This document shows positions 33,461 through 44,393 of a DNA stretch of 64,000 nucleotides, in pieces. The position numbers were made by a program, and so were the translations under genes. The stretch comes from Rugalucina vietnamica (lineage: Eukaryota > Mollusca > Bivalvia > Lucinida > Lucinidae): assembly GCA_964017185.1 (NCBI GenBank), contig OZ024874.1:49752856-49816855 (forward strand), read 5' to 3'. Below the pieces are notes generated by a model, which saw only the letters and a list, made by a program, of their open reading frames with translations, had not been told where the DNA came from and ran no database searches. The stretch's first letter is position 1. Every line of letters starts with the position of its first letter.

Positions 33461-34335
33461 AATAAAGACAGTGTGACACATTTTGTACTCAATAAAAGTC
33501 ACTAAAGGTGTAGATTATTATCATGTATATCTATTTTTAAACGCGAAAAGACGAAATAACGAAAAGACGAAATAACGAAAAGACGCCACGCGAAAAGACG
33601 AAATAACGAAAAGACGCCACGCGAAAAGACGAAAGGACGAAATAACGAAAAGACGCCACGCGAAATGACGAAATAACGAAAAGACGCCACGCGAAAAGAC
33701 GAAATAACGAAAAGACGCCACGCGAAAAGACGAAAAAACGAAAGGACGAAATAACGAAAAGACGCCACGCGAAATGACGAAATAACGAAAATACGAAATA
33801 ACGAAAAGACGCCACGCGAAATGACGAAATAACGAAAATACGAAATAACGAAAAGACGCCACGCGAAATGACGAAATAACGAAAAGACGCCACGCGAAAA
33901 GACGCCACACGAAAAGACGCCACGCGAAAAGACGAAAAGACGAAATAACGAAAAGACGCCACGCGAAAAGACGAAATAACGAAAAGTCGAAATAACGAAA
34001 GGACGAAATAACGAAAAGACGCAACACGAAAAGACGAAATGACGAAAAAAGGCACTGGAAAAGACGCCATTATGATGGCTATAAAATTGCGTTCTTTCGC
34101 ATGGCGTTATTTCGTCTTTTTGTGCAGTAATTTCGTTATTTCGACTTTTCGCGTGGCGTTATTTCGTTTTTTCGTCTTTTCGCGTGGCGTTATTTCGTCT
34201 TTTCGTCTTTTCGCGCGGCGTTATTTCGTCTTTTCGTCTTTTCGCGCGGCGTTATTTCGTCTTTTCGTCTTTTCGCGTGGCGTTATTTCGCTGCGAAATA
34301 ACGAAAAGACGAAATGGCACTAACAAGCCACCATA
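33461..34335 (-). repeat. Right TIR array of element 2
   Basis: Reverse-complement of the left TIR: 31-bp array 33540-34030, spacer, short opposite array 34140-34280, then GGCACTAACAAGCCACCATA. Confidence 0.88.
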
Positions 34336-35060
34336 AAATACGGACCTTTACAAAATAACTGAATGGTTCATTCAATTTTATTTGAGCCGCGTCATAAGAA
34401 AACCGGACGTTTTCCTGTATGAAAAAAGACGCACATCAGCTGTGCAGTTATTTTCTCAGCTTGATCAGTGCCATGTTTTCGCTAATCGGATAGTACAATA
34501 ATCAGGAATTTTAAGCTTCTAGCCTTCTTTTAAGATTGCACAGTCCGATGTGTGTCGGACCGGTTCGGAAACCAAAAAGACCGGTTTTCTCGCTTCGTGG
34601 CTCATTTGTGACCGAGCAATAATAGAATTGAGCCGCCTCGTGGGAAAACCAACAATGTGGTTTCCGAACAGGTCCGACACAAACCGGCCTGTACAGTCAC
34701 AGAAGATGGATAGAGACTGGAAATTTTTGATTTATCAAGTCGAGAAACTGTACTATCCCCCTTTGGTTTCGCATATGCAAATATTATACAAAATACAAAT
34801 CTTAATACAAATTGTATTTGGCAACGCATTACGAAAACCTGCCCATGCAACATACAGAGATATTTTTCAGCTGTAAAAAGTGAAAATTACATACATTGGA
34901 AAATGTTTGAAGTTTTTAATATTTTTGCTCAAAACATACATTGTGGGTACACGTTATAACGGCCTCGGTGAGGCGGTTCTAACAAGTACCCACAATGTTT
35001 GTTTTGAATCAAAAATAAGAAAAAATATAGGTATACCCCTGCGTACCCCAGTTTTGCTCA
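34336..35060 (+). repeat. Left subterminal block of element 1, resumed after nested insertion
   Basis: Starts with the second AAATAC copy then GGACCTTTACAAAATAACTG, two family B copies and a family C copy that is broken by T- and A-rich runs near 35065-35120. Aligns with 21877-22640. Confidence 0.82.
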
Positions 35061-35599
35061 TATATTTTTTTTTTTTGTCTCGGCGAAATGCTTTGAAGTT
35101 AAATGAAAAAAAAAAAAAAAAAACATTACCTTGGTTAAGGCACAGTGTCATCATGACTCGAGTAATTATACTAGGTCGGTTTGTTCAATGATGACTTGAA
35201 TATGTGCGAAATACTTGTAAAACGTTTAATGGAAAATTTGTTTTCTTAAATTGGTGGCGGGATTTAAATTTTGTGTTTGATCGTGTACTTTTCTAGTTGG
35301 GGATTACGGCATCTCGATAAAATACGTGATAAAAGTTATTTTCATAATAGCAAAATGATAATGATTAATATAACATGAATGCATATGATTTTTTTAATTA
35401 TCTATTTTTGACGAAGAAGTACACGTAAGTGTTTTGGACATAATGTCCGGACAAGCAATATTTCATTTCAGAGATAAAGCTTTGACCATTTTGTTACAGA
35501 AAAGTATTTTTTGAACCATCGGTTAAACTAAAGCATTTCTTTAACTTATCGCGTCTTTCATTATCCTGAGGCAGCCAATGACGCTTCGATATATCGACA
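35061..35599. other. Unassigned interior of element 1
   Basis: AT-rich; poly-T at 35066 and poly-A at 35106. No gene recognised. Confidence 0.45.
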
Positions 35600-37097
35600 T
35601 CAAAATAAAATAATTATAAACTTAAAATGCCTGATTAAATATTAATAATATCAATAATAACAAACATAACCATAATAATTAAAATAATAATGATATATGA
35701 TATCGTATATACATGTAATTCTGTGATAGTTCGTCTCTCACTAATGAGAAAGACCATCATTATTTCTTGAATAGTGCTGATGTGTGTTGGTGAGTTCTTT
35801 GATGGCTGACTAGGCCAATTCTGGCTCTAAACTGTCGGTTGCAAGTAGAGCAAGTCAATGTCATAGAGTCTGATGGTGGCACATTTGTTTTGGCTTTGCG
35901 CTCTCTTCGCTTTCTTTCAGCTTCACAGATTCTCTTCTTTTCATAAAGAGCTGCCCCTTTGTTGATGAGACCTCGCCACTTTGATCGCTCCTGTGCAGTC
36001 TGTTCCCAGGACCCCATTGGTATTTCGAAATCCTTCAGAGAGGCTTTTAGGGTGTCTTTGTAGCGTTTCTTCTGGCCACCTTGAGAGCGCTTTCCCTCCT
36101 GTAGTTCTCCATAGAAAACTTTCTTTGGAAGTCGCGCATCAGGCATTCTTATAACATGGCCAGTCCATCTTAGCTGTGCTAGCTTTAAGACTGTATGCAT
36201 GCTTTGCATCCCTGCTTTCGTCAGGACCTCTGTGTCTGGAATCTTGTCCTGCCACTTGATTTTTAACAACTTTCTCAAACAGCTTAAGTGGAAATGGTTA
36301 AGTCTCTTTGCATGGCGTTGGTATACTGTCCAGGTCTCACATGCATACAAGAGGGTTGGCAGTACCACAGCCTTGTAGACTTTCAGCTTGGTGTCAAGCT
36401 TGATTCCATTTCGCTCCCAGACATTTGCACGGAGTCGTCCGAATGCCACACTAGCCTTTGCAATTCTGGCAGTGATCTCATCATCAATATGCACTGCTCT
36501 GGAGAGAGTGCTTCCCAGGTAGGTGAACTTGTCAACAACTTTCAGTTTTTGCCCATTCACAGTGATGGTTGGTTCATTAAATGGTTTTCCGGGCGCTGGC
36601 TGGTGTACAACCTCTGTCTTTTTTGTGCTGATTGTGAGATCATAGTTATCACATGACTGTGAGACTTGATCCATGGCTCTTTGCATTTTTGCCTCTGTGC
36701 TGGCATTCTTATCCATATCATCTGCATAGAGGAGCTCATCTAGCACATCAGTCTGGACCTTAGTTTTGGCTTGCAACCTTCTGAGGTTGAATATGTTGCC
36801 ATCAAAACGGTACCTGATTGGAAAACCAGTGTCACTGTCCTGAAAAGCATCCATAAGCATGGCAGAAAACATCATGCTGAACAGTGTCGGTGCCAGAACA
36901 CAGCCTTGTTTGACCCCATTTGTTACTTCAAATGGTTCAGAGAACTCTCCATCATTTTGCACACGTGCCTGCATGCCATCATGAAACTGCCGCACCATTG
37001 CTATGAATCTGGGTGGACAGCCAAACTTGGCCATGATTTTCCAGAGTCTATCACGACTAACAGTGTCAAAAGCTTTGGTGAGGTCAACAAACGTCAT
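35600..37097 (-). mobile_element. 5'-truncated non-LTR retrotransposon (LINE)
   Basis: Covers the uninterrupted 445-codon RT frame (35760-37097) and a 3' untranslated tail of ATT/AAT-rich sequence (35600-35759). The 5' edge is sharp at 37097-37100, against a 21-bp tandem array, as in typical incomplete reverse transcription. Confidence 0.85.
35760..37097 (-). CDS. LINE reverse transcriptase C-terminal half with zinc finger
   Basis: 445 residues. RT box A FVDLTKAFD is at 3-11, GVKQGCVLAP at 61-70 and the catalytic YADD at 124-127. After that come the thumb region with FTYLGSTLSR and LLYACETWT, the tail phrase LRWTGHVIRMPD, a basic linker and a C2H2-type finger (Cys416, Cys419, His432, His436). 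The endonuclease domain and the start of the RT are missing. The first Met is an internal residue at the truncation, not a true start. The frame has no stop or frameshift, so the insertion is fairly recent, and it postdates element 1. The clade is one often mislabelled craniofacial development protein 2-like in animal genomes; I do not assign a name. Confidence 0.85.
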   Translation of the reverse strand: MTFVDLTKAFDTVSRDRLWKIMAKFGCPPRFIAMVRQFHDGMQARVQNDGEFSEPFEVTNGVKQGCVLAPTLFSMMFSAMLMDAFQDSDTGFPIRYRFDGNIFNLRRLQAKTKVQTDVLDELLYADDMDKNASTEAKMQRAMDQVSQSCDNYDLTISTKKTEVVHQPAPGKPFNEPTITVNGQKLKVVDKFTYLGSTLSRAVHIDDEITARIAKASVAFGRLRANVWERNGIKLDTKLKVYKAVVLPTLLYACETWTVYQRHAKRLNHFHLSCLRKLLKIKWQDKIPDTEVLTKAGMQSMHTVLKLAQLRWTGHVIRMPDARLPKKVFYGELQEGKRSQGGQKKRYKDTLKASLKDFEIPMGSWEQTAQERSKWRGLINKGAALYEKKRICEAERKRRERKAKTNVPPSDSMTLTCSTCNRQFRARIGLVSHQRTHQHTSALFKK

Positions 37098-37099
37098 GG

Positions 37100-37330
37100 C
37101 ATCATATAATAAGGTTGTATCAGCATATAATGTAAGTCTACCATAATATAAAGATGTTTACCCATCATATAATGCAAGTCTACCATAATATAAAGATGTT
37201 TACTCATCATATAATGAAAATTTTCATAATATAAAGAACCTGGTCCAACATATAATGGACTTTTCTCATCATATAATGCACACTATACAACATATAATCA
37301 AATGTGAGCAGGATATAATGACGATGATGC
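37100..37330. repeat. Eleven 21-bp units with conserved ATATAAT core and variable spacers
   Basis: Exact 21-bp spacing throughout. Each unit has CATATAATG or the variant ATAATATAAAG followed by about 10-11 bases that differ from unit to unit (for example GTAAGTCTAC, GAAAATTTTC, CACACTATAC). Two pairs of units are near-identical, so part of the array grew by 42-bp steps. Confidence 0.85.
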
Positions 37331-37372
37331 ATGAAATGTTTTTATTCCTTACCATCAGACAGCTTTGGCGTT

Positions 37373-38420
37373 CCATACATAGACATAGAAGATTTATTTT
37401 TTGCCGAATATTATAAACATAATAACATAAGCCCTGTAGGGCTTTTACTTCGACAAACATATGTAAAATATCAACACTATCACAGGGCATGCACAAATTA
37501 GAACAAAAGTAACTATATACAACATCTCAGAAATTTATAAATACATATAATTATATTATCCCTAAAATTATGATACTATGTGAGAGTTAAGATAAACATC
37601 ATCTTGAAAAAAAATTATGTAATGTAAAAAATAAATAAAAAATGCAGCAGTTCATTCATTTACATTTAAATCATGGAAGATATTTAAATTATAAGAGACA
37701 TCATCAGGTAGAGTTGAAACTTGAAAACAAGTAAATACACATTTCTGAGCAAATACCTAGTTTCAAGGATAGCAGCTCATATTAAGAGATGGAAAAATCA
37801 ATGCAGAAAACTTTCCAACGACTGCACAAAATAAAGAGAAAGAGCTGCAAAACAATTCATGGCCAGTTATAGGCTCATATACACTTTCAGATTTTGAAAT
37901 AATTGTCAACTTCTACCGATGTATTTTCTGCACTTTAAAGAAATTATCATAGATATATCAAACGCCATAAATCTTACAAGTCGAATGGTTTGTCTAGTCA
38001 GTTCTGGAACATATTCTAAAAGATGTTGTTGATGCACTTATAGCATAAAGCATTGTGAACAGCGGGTACAGGAAAATCAAGGTACATGCACCAAACTTAT
38101 GTTTTGAATTCATGCAGCCCGGTTAGCACGACAAAGGTTTACATGTCTTTGATAGTTTCTAACCTAAATAATCACTCTCGGTTTCAAAACAAACATGGTA
38201 AAAATGTCATCTTTTAAAAAAAGTATGACAGAATATGTTCCGGTGATTAACTTCCTTCACAATTGTCCTGTTTGCCAACGTATCATATTGATTTAATTTT
38301 GTAGTAATTGGTACTACAATTATGTCATTTTGATGTTATTTTGAGATGGCGCACCAGCGGTCAAAATGGGGCTATAACAAAAAAAATTAGATGGTCGTAA
38401 AAATACGTTATCATAACTAA
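37373..38420 (-). mobile_element. LINE 3'-end-like repeat, copy 2
   Basis: About 95% identical to 31225-32290, including GCCCTGTAGGGCTTTTACTT and the TATGTC-type tail at the left edge. Followed by the same family A copy, so the pair belongs to the giant element family or was copied with it. Confidence 0.65.
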
Positions 38421-38424
38421 GTTA

Positions 38425-38802
38425 AAAGGTACAAGTAGGCAAAGATCAGGAAAAGGCGCAATCAGAAAGAGATTCCCACTCCAAAAACCAAGGTGGGAAA
38501 AAACTAAATGAACGATCAGGTACTTATACCATGAAAACATATCGTAAGCCGAATGAGCAGCTATTTTCCCAATAGGTGGCCACTCAGTTATCCAAACTTA
38601 ACTAAAAATATATGGAAACACACATAAGGTGCGAACAGCACAAAAAATTTAAACACCAATACATAAAACAAAAAGAACCACCACAGAAGTATCGCCTTGG
38701 AACGATCAGTAATATAAAATTACTGGCGGGATCAAACCGGTTTTACAGGTACCTAACCTCACCCTCAGCTTCTGCAGTGGTTCACAACATTTAGTTAGTT
38801 TA
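38425..38802 (-). repeat. Dispersed family A, reverse copy
   Basis: Near-identical to 32290-32640. Homology to element 2 stops at TTAGTTAGTTTA (38802) and resumes at 49011. Confidence 0.75.
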
Positions 38803-39530
38803 TACGTGCATCCTTTAGGTTGCACGTTATACGTTGTACTTAGGCTCCAAGAAAGTGTCTGTCAAAAGGATAAGGAAAAGAACCGAAGGACTCGGACTGA
38901 TTCATTAAATGGCCGCGCCCTGTATAATTGGGTGCAACCCTGTCGCGGCATATTGAAAATATATGCGGAGTACTTTGCTTTCTTCCCACTCATCGTATGT
39001 CTAAATTCCCATAATCTATTGCGTGCAAAGTGTGGTTAAGATCACGAGACTGCGTCGCGCACGGACCGCGGAAACACCCTCGCGCATGCTCCCAATCGTC
39101 CAATCAAAGATGATCTTTTGAATGAACTCGCCAGAAAAGCGGACTAATCTTTCGACTGCGCAATGCGCATTGGCATGCTCCGCCCACTGACAGAGGTCGT
39201 ATATCAGCTGTTTACCGCCGCCATTTTTGAAGCTTTAAAAGCCACAGACAGAGCACTTTTTCAGGTGTTTATTTGATAACTGAACGGACTTGTCACTCAA
39301 AACGATTTGTCATAGGTAACGTGACAGAGGGGGTCGCGCGTTAGCGCGACACCCGACCTGAGCATCTTTAGTCTTGCCAACAAAACCCGATTTGTGCGAT
39401 CCCAAATCTGTATATCATACAACAAGGACCTTTGGCTACAGTTTTAGATGTTGGCTATGGTCAATTAAAGCGGACACATGTGGCGTCTTGTTTATGTAAT
39501 AATCATTTTTTTTTTTGTTTTCCTGTTACT
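38803..39530. other. Start of a 10.2-kb block absent from element 2
   Basis: Opens with ACGTGCATCCTTTAGG; the far end of the block (48970-48980) has TTTAGGATGCACG, possible short inverted ends. No gene recognised in this part. Confidence 0.35.
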
Positions 39531-39539
39531 CCCATCAAT

Positions 39540-39840
39540 CAATTTCTGATTATTCTTGGGAGGTGTACATTGTACACTCCGGTGTGTTTTGCAGGATGAG
39601 CCTACATGCATGAGGATAGAACCTGTGTAGGGATCTTTAACCTGCACAGGGGATGACTGTCCTTGCACAGGGGGCCTCCAGTTAACGTCCCAAGATCCGA
39701 AGGACCGCACTGTATCATGTCATTCCTGCAAATGACACGAAGGGTTCAGCAAGTTCGGACCAACGAATTTTCCTCGCCGCCGGCGGGGCTCGAACCCGGG
39801 ACCTCTAGCACAAGATACACTCTGCATGATGAAATTGCCC
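39540..39840 (-). mobile_element. tRNA-derived SINE with GGACGTTAA core
   Basis: Minus strand: B box GGGTTCGAGCCCC at about 39783-39797, then a body with CTTCGGATCTTGGGACGTTA and CAGGTTAAAGATCCCTACAC, motifs frequent in molluscan SINE/LINE tails. Confidence 0.6.
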
Positions 39841-40899
39841 TCTCTTTCCTTCTTTCTATATATACTGCAGCACCCTCTCGCGAGGATTATGTTTCGTTTC
39901 ATTATAGACTTGTTTCTTTCTTTTCTTTGATACTGAGTCGATCAATTTCTGATCATCACCTCAGAATATTGAATTGCATAACATAAGACAAAACTTTCTA
40001 GCAGACAGCTAAATATTGCATTGATTTCGCTGAGTACAAGCTATTCTCATCTCATAAAATTGTGCATTGCAGTCCGATATAAAGAATGTCAATGGAATGA
40101 CAGAAGAACAAAGAATAAAGTATAATCTGTTAATCGCATTGTCGCCCTTGGCTCTGCGTGCACAGATGTCAATTATAGACCGACTTCGATCGGAGACTTT
40201 TATGCTTCGATACACATCAATTTGTCTGATGTCATTTCCCTGATATCATAGTTCTGAATGGTTTCGCCGGACCATGTATGACCAGGGACTGTTAACTTGG
40301 CAGTTCCCTGGTATGACCAACAGTGTTGAAAATATTTCCTGGTCCTTTATAATAATACATTTGATTAATCGAAAAACGATGATCGGGCGGGGGGGGGGGG
40401 GGGGGTTGTTACTTTTTCTTGTTTCTTTGATGCATTTTCTCATGTTTTTCAATCCTCTGAAATATTCTCTCTTCTTTATTTTGAAATTTAACAAATACAA
40501 GACGGTTGACCATGGGCGCCGCCATATTAGCTTCCATATATACCAACCAAACATTGTTCGACCTTCCGGGACTAGTCTATGGTCTAAAATCGAAGTCCCT
40601 CATTCTGTCAGCTAAATAATAATTTGAGGGGTTGAGAAGTTTTCCATACGCTATATTAACATTGGTAATCTTTAACCAATAGATCTAGCCCTACTGTTCC
40701 CTTCCAGATGTTGGCTTTGGTCAATTAAAGTGGCCGCATGCAGTTTTATAAGGGGGGGCGTCTTCTCAAGTCAACGTAATAGTTGAGTATATCAATATAT
40801 TCCACCTTAATTTCTGCTGTATATACCCTGCATACTCTTTCTTTCGTTTCAAAAATTTCAATACTGATTGCATAACATAAGACAAAACTATCAGATATT
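39841..40899. other. Unassigned; poly-G run and a repeated motif
   Basis: Poly-G at about 40389-40405. GAGTCGATCAATTTCTGATC and GCATAACATAAGACAAAACT around 39935-39995 recur at 40866-40890, 41520 and 54270, a small dispersed repeat. Confidence 0.4.
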
Positions 40900-41492
40900 T
40901 AAAGCTAGTATCTCACTGGCATGCAAATTTCTGGCGACTGTTTTGCGAATTTTGTCGCGGACTTTCACACAACATTCGTACCAGTGTTGCACGAGTGTCA
41001 CAAGTATTTCATGTGTCGCGAACTGGTCAGGAAGTTTTTAAACTTGTTTAAAAATTTTATGCGAGTTTTTTCACCAAAATATTTTGCAAGACTGTCACGC
41101 TACTCGTGGGACGTTCGTGGGAGTGTCGCAAACTTGTCATCGCAAAACTTTGGCAAATTTACAATGCAAAATTTTTGCGACGCTCGTATGAATGTCGTGC
41201 GAGTGTGGTATGAAGTTCGCGTAACAGTCTTGAGAAAAAAATGCAAACACCTCGCGACTATCTGGCGAGAAAATAAAACTAAGCAACATTCATTCCAATG
41301 TCACGCAACTGTTATACGAATGAAAATAAGCTACATTCGTGGGAAAGTCGGGAGACACTCTCATGAATGTCTCGTGACTGTCGTGCGACAGTCGCGAGAT
41401 ATATTTTCAAAATTAGATTGAAACTCCCGAATGTGGCAAACTATTCACGAACTAGTCTCCAGTTGTCGCATTCCAGTGAGATAGGGGCTTTA
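40900..41492. mobile_element. TIR MITE saturated with TGTCGCGA-like words
   Basis: Ends TAAAGCTAGTATCTCACTGG and, reversed, TAAAGCCCCTATCTCACTGG. TA or TTA-type target site; exact duplication not resolvable. The interior repeats CGCGACTGTCG/ACGAATGTCG words on both strands, which leaves one long open frame (40921-41421, 166 codons) that I regard as chance. Confidence 0.7.
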
Positions 41493-42217
41493 GCGGATAT
41501 ATCTTTTTTTACGGTTTACTGAGTCGATCAATTTCTGACCATTACCTCAGGAGCTGTGGAATACCAGCTGTTTGACTGCTGAATGCTGATCACTCTTGGA
41601 TCAGCTCTAGCAGTGAATTGTTGAGTAATAATTTACTGTTTGGAGATCAGTAAAGAGGATCAAATCACAAGCACATATTCTTACAACTGACCAAAAAACT
41701 GAATAATTACTTAACAATTCACATGTACTTAAGCTGATCTATTACGATTCTAACACACAATAAATGGAATAAGTCACTGAAAACGTCAATATCGTTCAGC
41801 TTTCCGCAATTGCATTGTAGATATCTCCGCCAAATATTTGACTGTTAAGCAGGTATTTACACATTTATTGCGTTTTTTATGCTCTAAAACCACGTTACCC
41901 CGTCGAACGCTGCTTGATGGAATAGCTGATATCACAGAAAGCGCAAAGTAATTACGCTTATTGGCTCAGTGAAATTATTGCACAATATTATAACACGTGT
42001 ATTATAGGTGAGGTGTGTTAGAATTATCATATGATGTTGTTATTTTCCAGTGTATTAAGATTCTCTATTTGTTTTTCTATTTTGTAGTGATTCACAGAGG
42101 TTAAAAGTACTGTAGTTAGACTGGTGAAAGTTACAGAGTAATTTGGGTAAGTTTTGTTTACTATCCTTTTAACCTTGGAATGAAACATTGAAACATACAG
42201 CTATGGTCTTTAGCCAT
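41493..42217. other. Unassigned
   Basis: 41600-41720 holds inverted GTGAATTGTTGAGTAAT and AATTACTTAACAATTCAC words. No gene recognised. Confidence 0.4.
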
Positions 42218-42490
42218 CATTATGAAAACTTTACCATGGATACAAATTCATACAATATACATCTCTTAGATCCTTTTCAGCCGTAAAAATTGAAAATTTC
42301 ATTGGAAAAATATTGATATTTTTTCTCAAAACATAGGTTGTGGGTACATGTTAGAACCGCCTTGACTAGGCATTTCTAACACCCACAATCTATGTTTTGC
42401 ATCAAAAATAAGAAAAATAGGTATACCGCCTGCAAACTCCAGTTTCTCTATATATAGAAGTGGGGTTTATGGGGGTATACATATCATTGA
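42218..42490. mobile_element. Family C MITE, diverged hairpin
   Basis: ATAGGTTGTGGGTACATGTT and the partner arm CACCCACAATCTATGTTTTG; the central GC stem is mutated. Confidence 0.7.
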
Positions 42491-42613
42491 TATATTATTT
42501 CTGATGTTATGCAAGATATTTAAGTTTTTCAGTGATAGTAATGTTACATTGATTACGAAGCATTAATCCCACCCCAGCATCTTGCATTAATTTAATAAAC
42601 TAGTAAATTTTAC

Positions 42614-44065
42614 CCGTCGAGAAGGACCTGGGAGAAGCAGGGGAACAAACAGAAAAAAAAAATTTATAAATTTGACCTTTGACTTCGATGATCTTGACCC
42701 AATTGGACCCATAAATCTTAATCAGGGATCAACCTGTATACACTCACCAAGTTTCATGCAAATCGGACCAAGGACTGCCGAGATACAGAAATTTGACCTT
42801 TGACCACGATGACCTTGACCTTTAAAAATTGAACCCCTCGAGCTAATATCCGGGGCCGCCCTCAACCTTCCCATCAAGTTTGGTGAAGATCGGCCCAAGG
42901 ACCTGGGAGAAGAAGGGGAACAAACAGAAAAAAAAACAACATAAATTTGACCTTTGACCTCGATGACCTTGACCTTTAAAAAAATGAACCCCTCAAGCTA
43001 ATATTCGGGGCCGCCCTCCACCTTCACTCCAAGTTTGGTGAAGATCAGCCCAAGGACCTGGGAGGAACAAACAAAAAACAACATAAATTTGACCTTTGAC
43101 CTCGATGACCTTTGACCCAATGGAGCCATAAATCTTAATCAGGGATCAACCTGTATATACTCACCAAGTTTCATGCAAATCGGACCAAGGACTGCCGAGA
43201 TACAGAAATTAGACCTTTGACCTTGATCTTGACTTTTAAAAAATGAACCCCTCGAGCTAATATCCGGGGCCGCCCTCCACCTTCCCACCAAGTTTGGTGA
43301 AGATCGGCCCAAGGACCTGGGAGGAACAAACAGAAAAAAAAACAAATTTGACCTTTGACCTCGATGACCTTTGACCCAAATGGACCCATAAATCTTAATC
43401 AGGGATCAACCTGTATACACTCACCAAGTATCATGCAAATCGGACCAAGGACTGCCGAGATACAGAAATTTGACCTTTGACCTCGATGACCTTGACCTTT
43501 AAAAAATGAACCCCTTGAGCTGATATCCGGGGCCGCCCTCAACCTTCCCACCAAGTTTGGTGAAGATAGGCCCAAGGACCTGGGAGAAGTTGGGGAACAA
43601 ACAGAAAAAAAAACATGACCAACAGAAAAAAAAAACACATAAATTTGACCTTTGACCTTGATGACCTTTGACCCAATTGGACACAAAAATCTGAATCAGG
43701 GATCAACCTGTATACACTCATCAAGTTTCATGCAAATCGGACCAAGGACTGCCGAGATACAGAAATTTGACCTTTGACCTCGATGACCTATACCTTTGAA
43801 AAATGAACCCCTCGGGCTAATATCCGGGGCCGCCCTCAACCTTCCCACCAAGTTTGGTGAAGATCGGCCCAAGAACCTGGGAGAAGTAGGGGAACAAACA
43901 GGAAAAAAACATAAATGTGACCTTTGACCTCGATGACCTTGACCTTTCAAAAAATGAACCCCTCAAGCTAATATCCGGGGCCGCCCTCTACCTTCCCTCC
44001 AAGTTTGGTGAAGATCGGCCCAAGGACCTGGGAGGAGTAGGGGAACAAACAAACAAACAAACAGA
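42614..44065. repeat. Tandem satellite carrying TGACCTTTGACC motifs
   Basis: Two interleaved unit types make a period of about 260-300 bp. One contains CATGCAAATCGGACCAAGGA, the other GCCGCCCTCAACCTTCCC and AAGTTTGGTGAAGATCGGCC. Each is separated by TTTGACCTTTGACCTCGATG, and GGGGAACAAACAGAAAAAAA tracts mark unit ends. About ten TGACCTTTGAC-type boxes occur (for example 42671, 42790, 42948, 43088, 43348, 43469, 43645, 43768, 43918). Repeat-derived minus-strand frames are not genes. Confidence 0.85.
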
Positions 44066-44121
44066 CAAACGTTGCTCAAATTATAGTATGATTTTATAGG
44101 GAGTACAATCATGACAATGGC

Positions 44122-44393
44122 ATTAGGAAAACTTGCCCATGATGCAATATACAGATTTTTTGAGCTTTAAAAATTGAACATTTTCAGCTGAAAAATTGAT
44201 ATTTTTCTTATTATTGCTCAAAACTTAGATTATGGGTACACGTTAGAATCGCCTTGGCGAGGCGTTTCTAACGAGTACCCACAATCTATGATTTGAAGCA
44301 AAAATAAGAAAAATAGGTATACCCCTGCATACCCCAGTTTTGCTATATGAAAGTGGGGTTCAAGGGGGTATACATTACACAGACATGTTTTCG
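44122..44393. mobile_element. Family C MITE
   Basis: Left end CATTAGGAAAACTTGCCCAT, hairpin around 44236-44275, right end GACATGTTTTCGTGATG. Confidence 0.75.

Larger units (their letters stand above)
21115..34335. mobile_element. Giant TIR transposon, element 2 (13.2 kb), nested in element 1
   Basis: Same ends as element 1: TATGGTGGCTTGTTAGTGCC at 21115 and its reverse complement ending at 34335. It is flanked by AAATAC (21109-21114 and 34336-34341). The interrupted sequence, GTATTTTAAATACGGACC, is intact in element 2's own left arm at 21869-21888, so the target was the left arm of element 1. Interior contents in order: left subterminal block, MULE-like element, Harbinger-like element in a family C MITE, LINE 3' end, family A, right subterminal block. 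No transposase recognised. Confidence 0.88.

Noticed and set aside
37100-37330. CRISPR-like array, because of constant core and variable spacers
   Set aside because: Animal DNA, 21-bp period, short AT-rich core, no cas genes, and two spacers are shared between units.
40921-41421. 166-codon open frame
   Set aside because: It fills a MITE made of degenerate TGTCGCGA words lacking stops in this frame, has no domain, and ends at the element edge.
43139-43950. Several minus-strand frames with VGRLRAAPDISSRGSFFK-like phrases
   Set aside because: Repeated identically in each satellite unit; they reflect the DNA unit, not a protein family.
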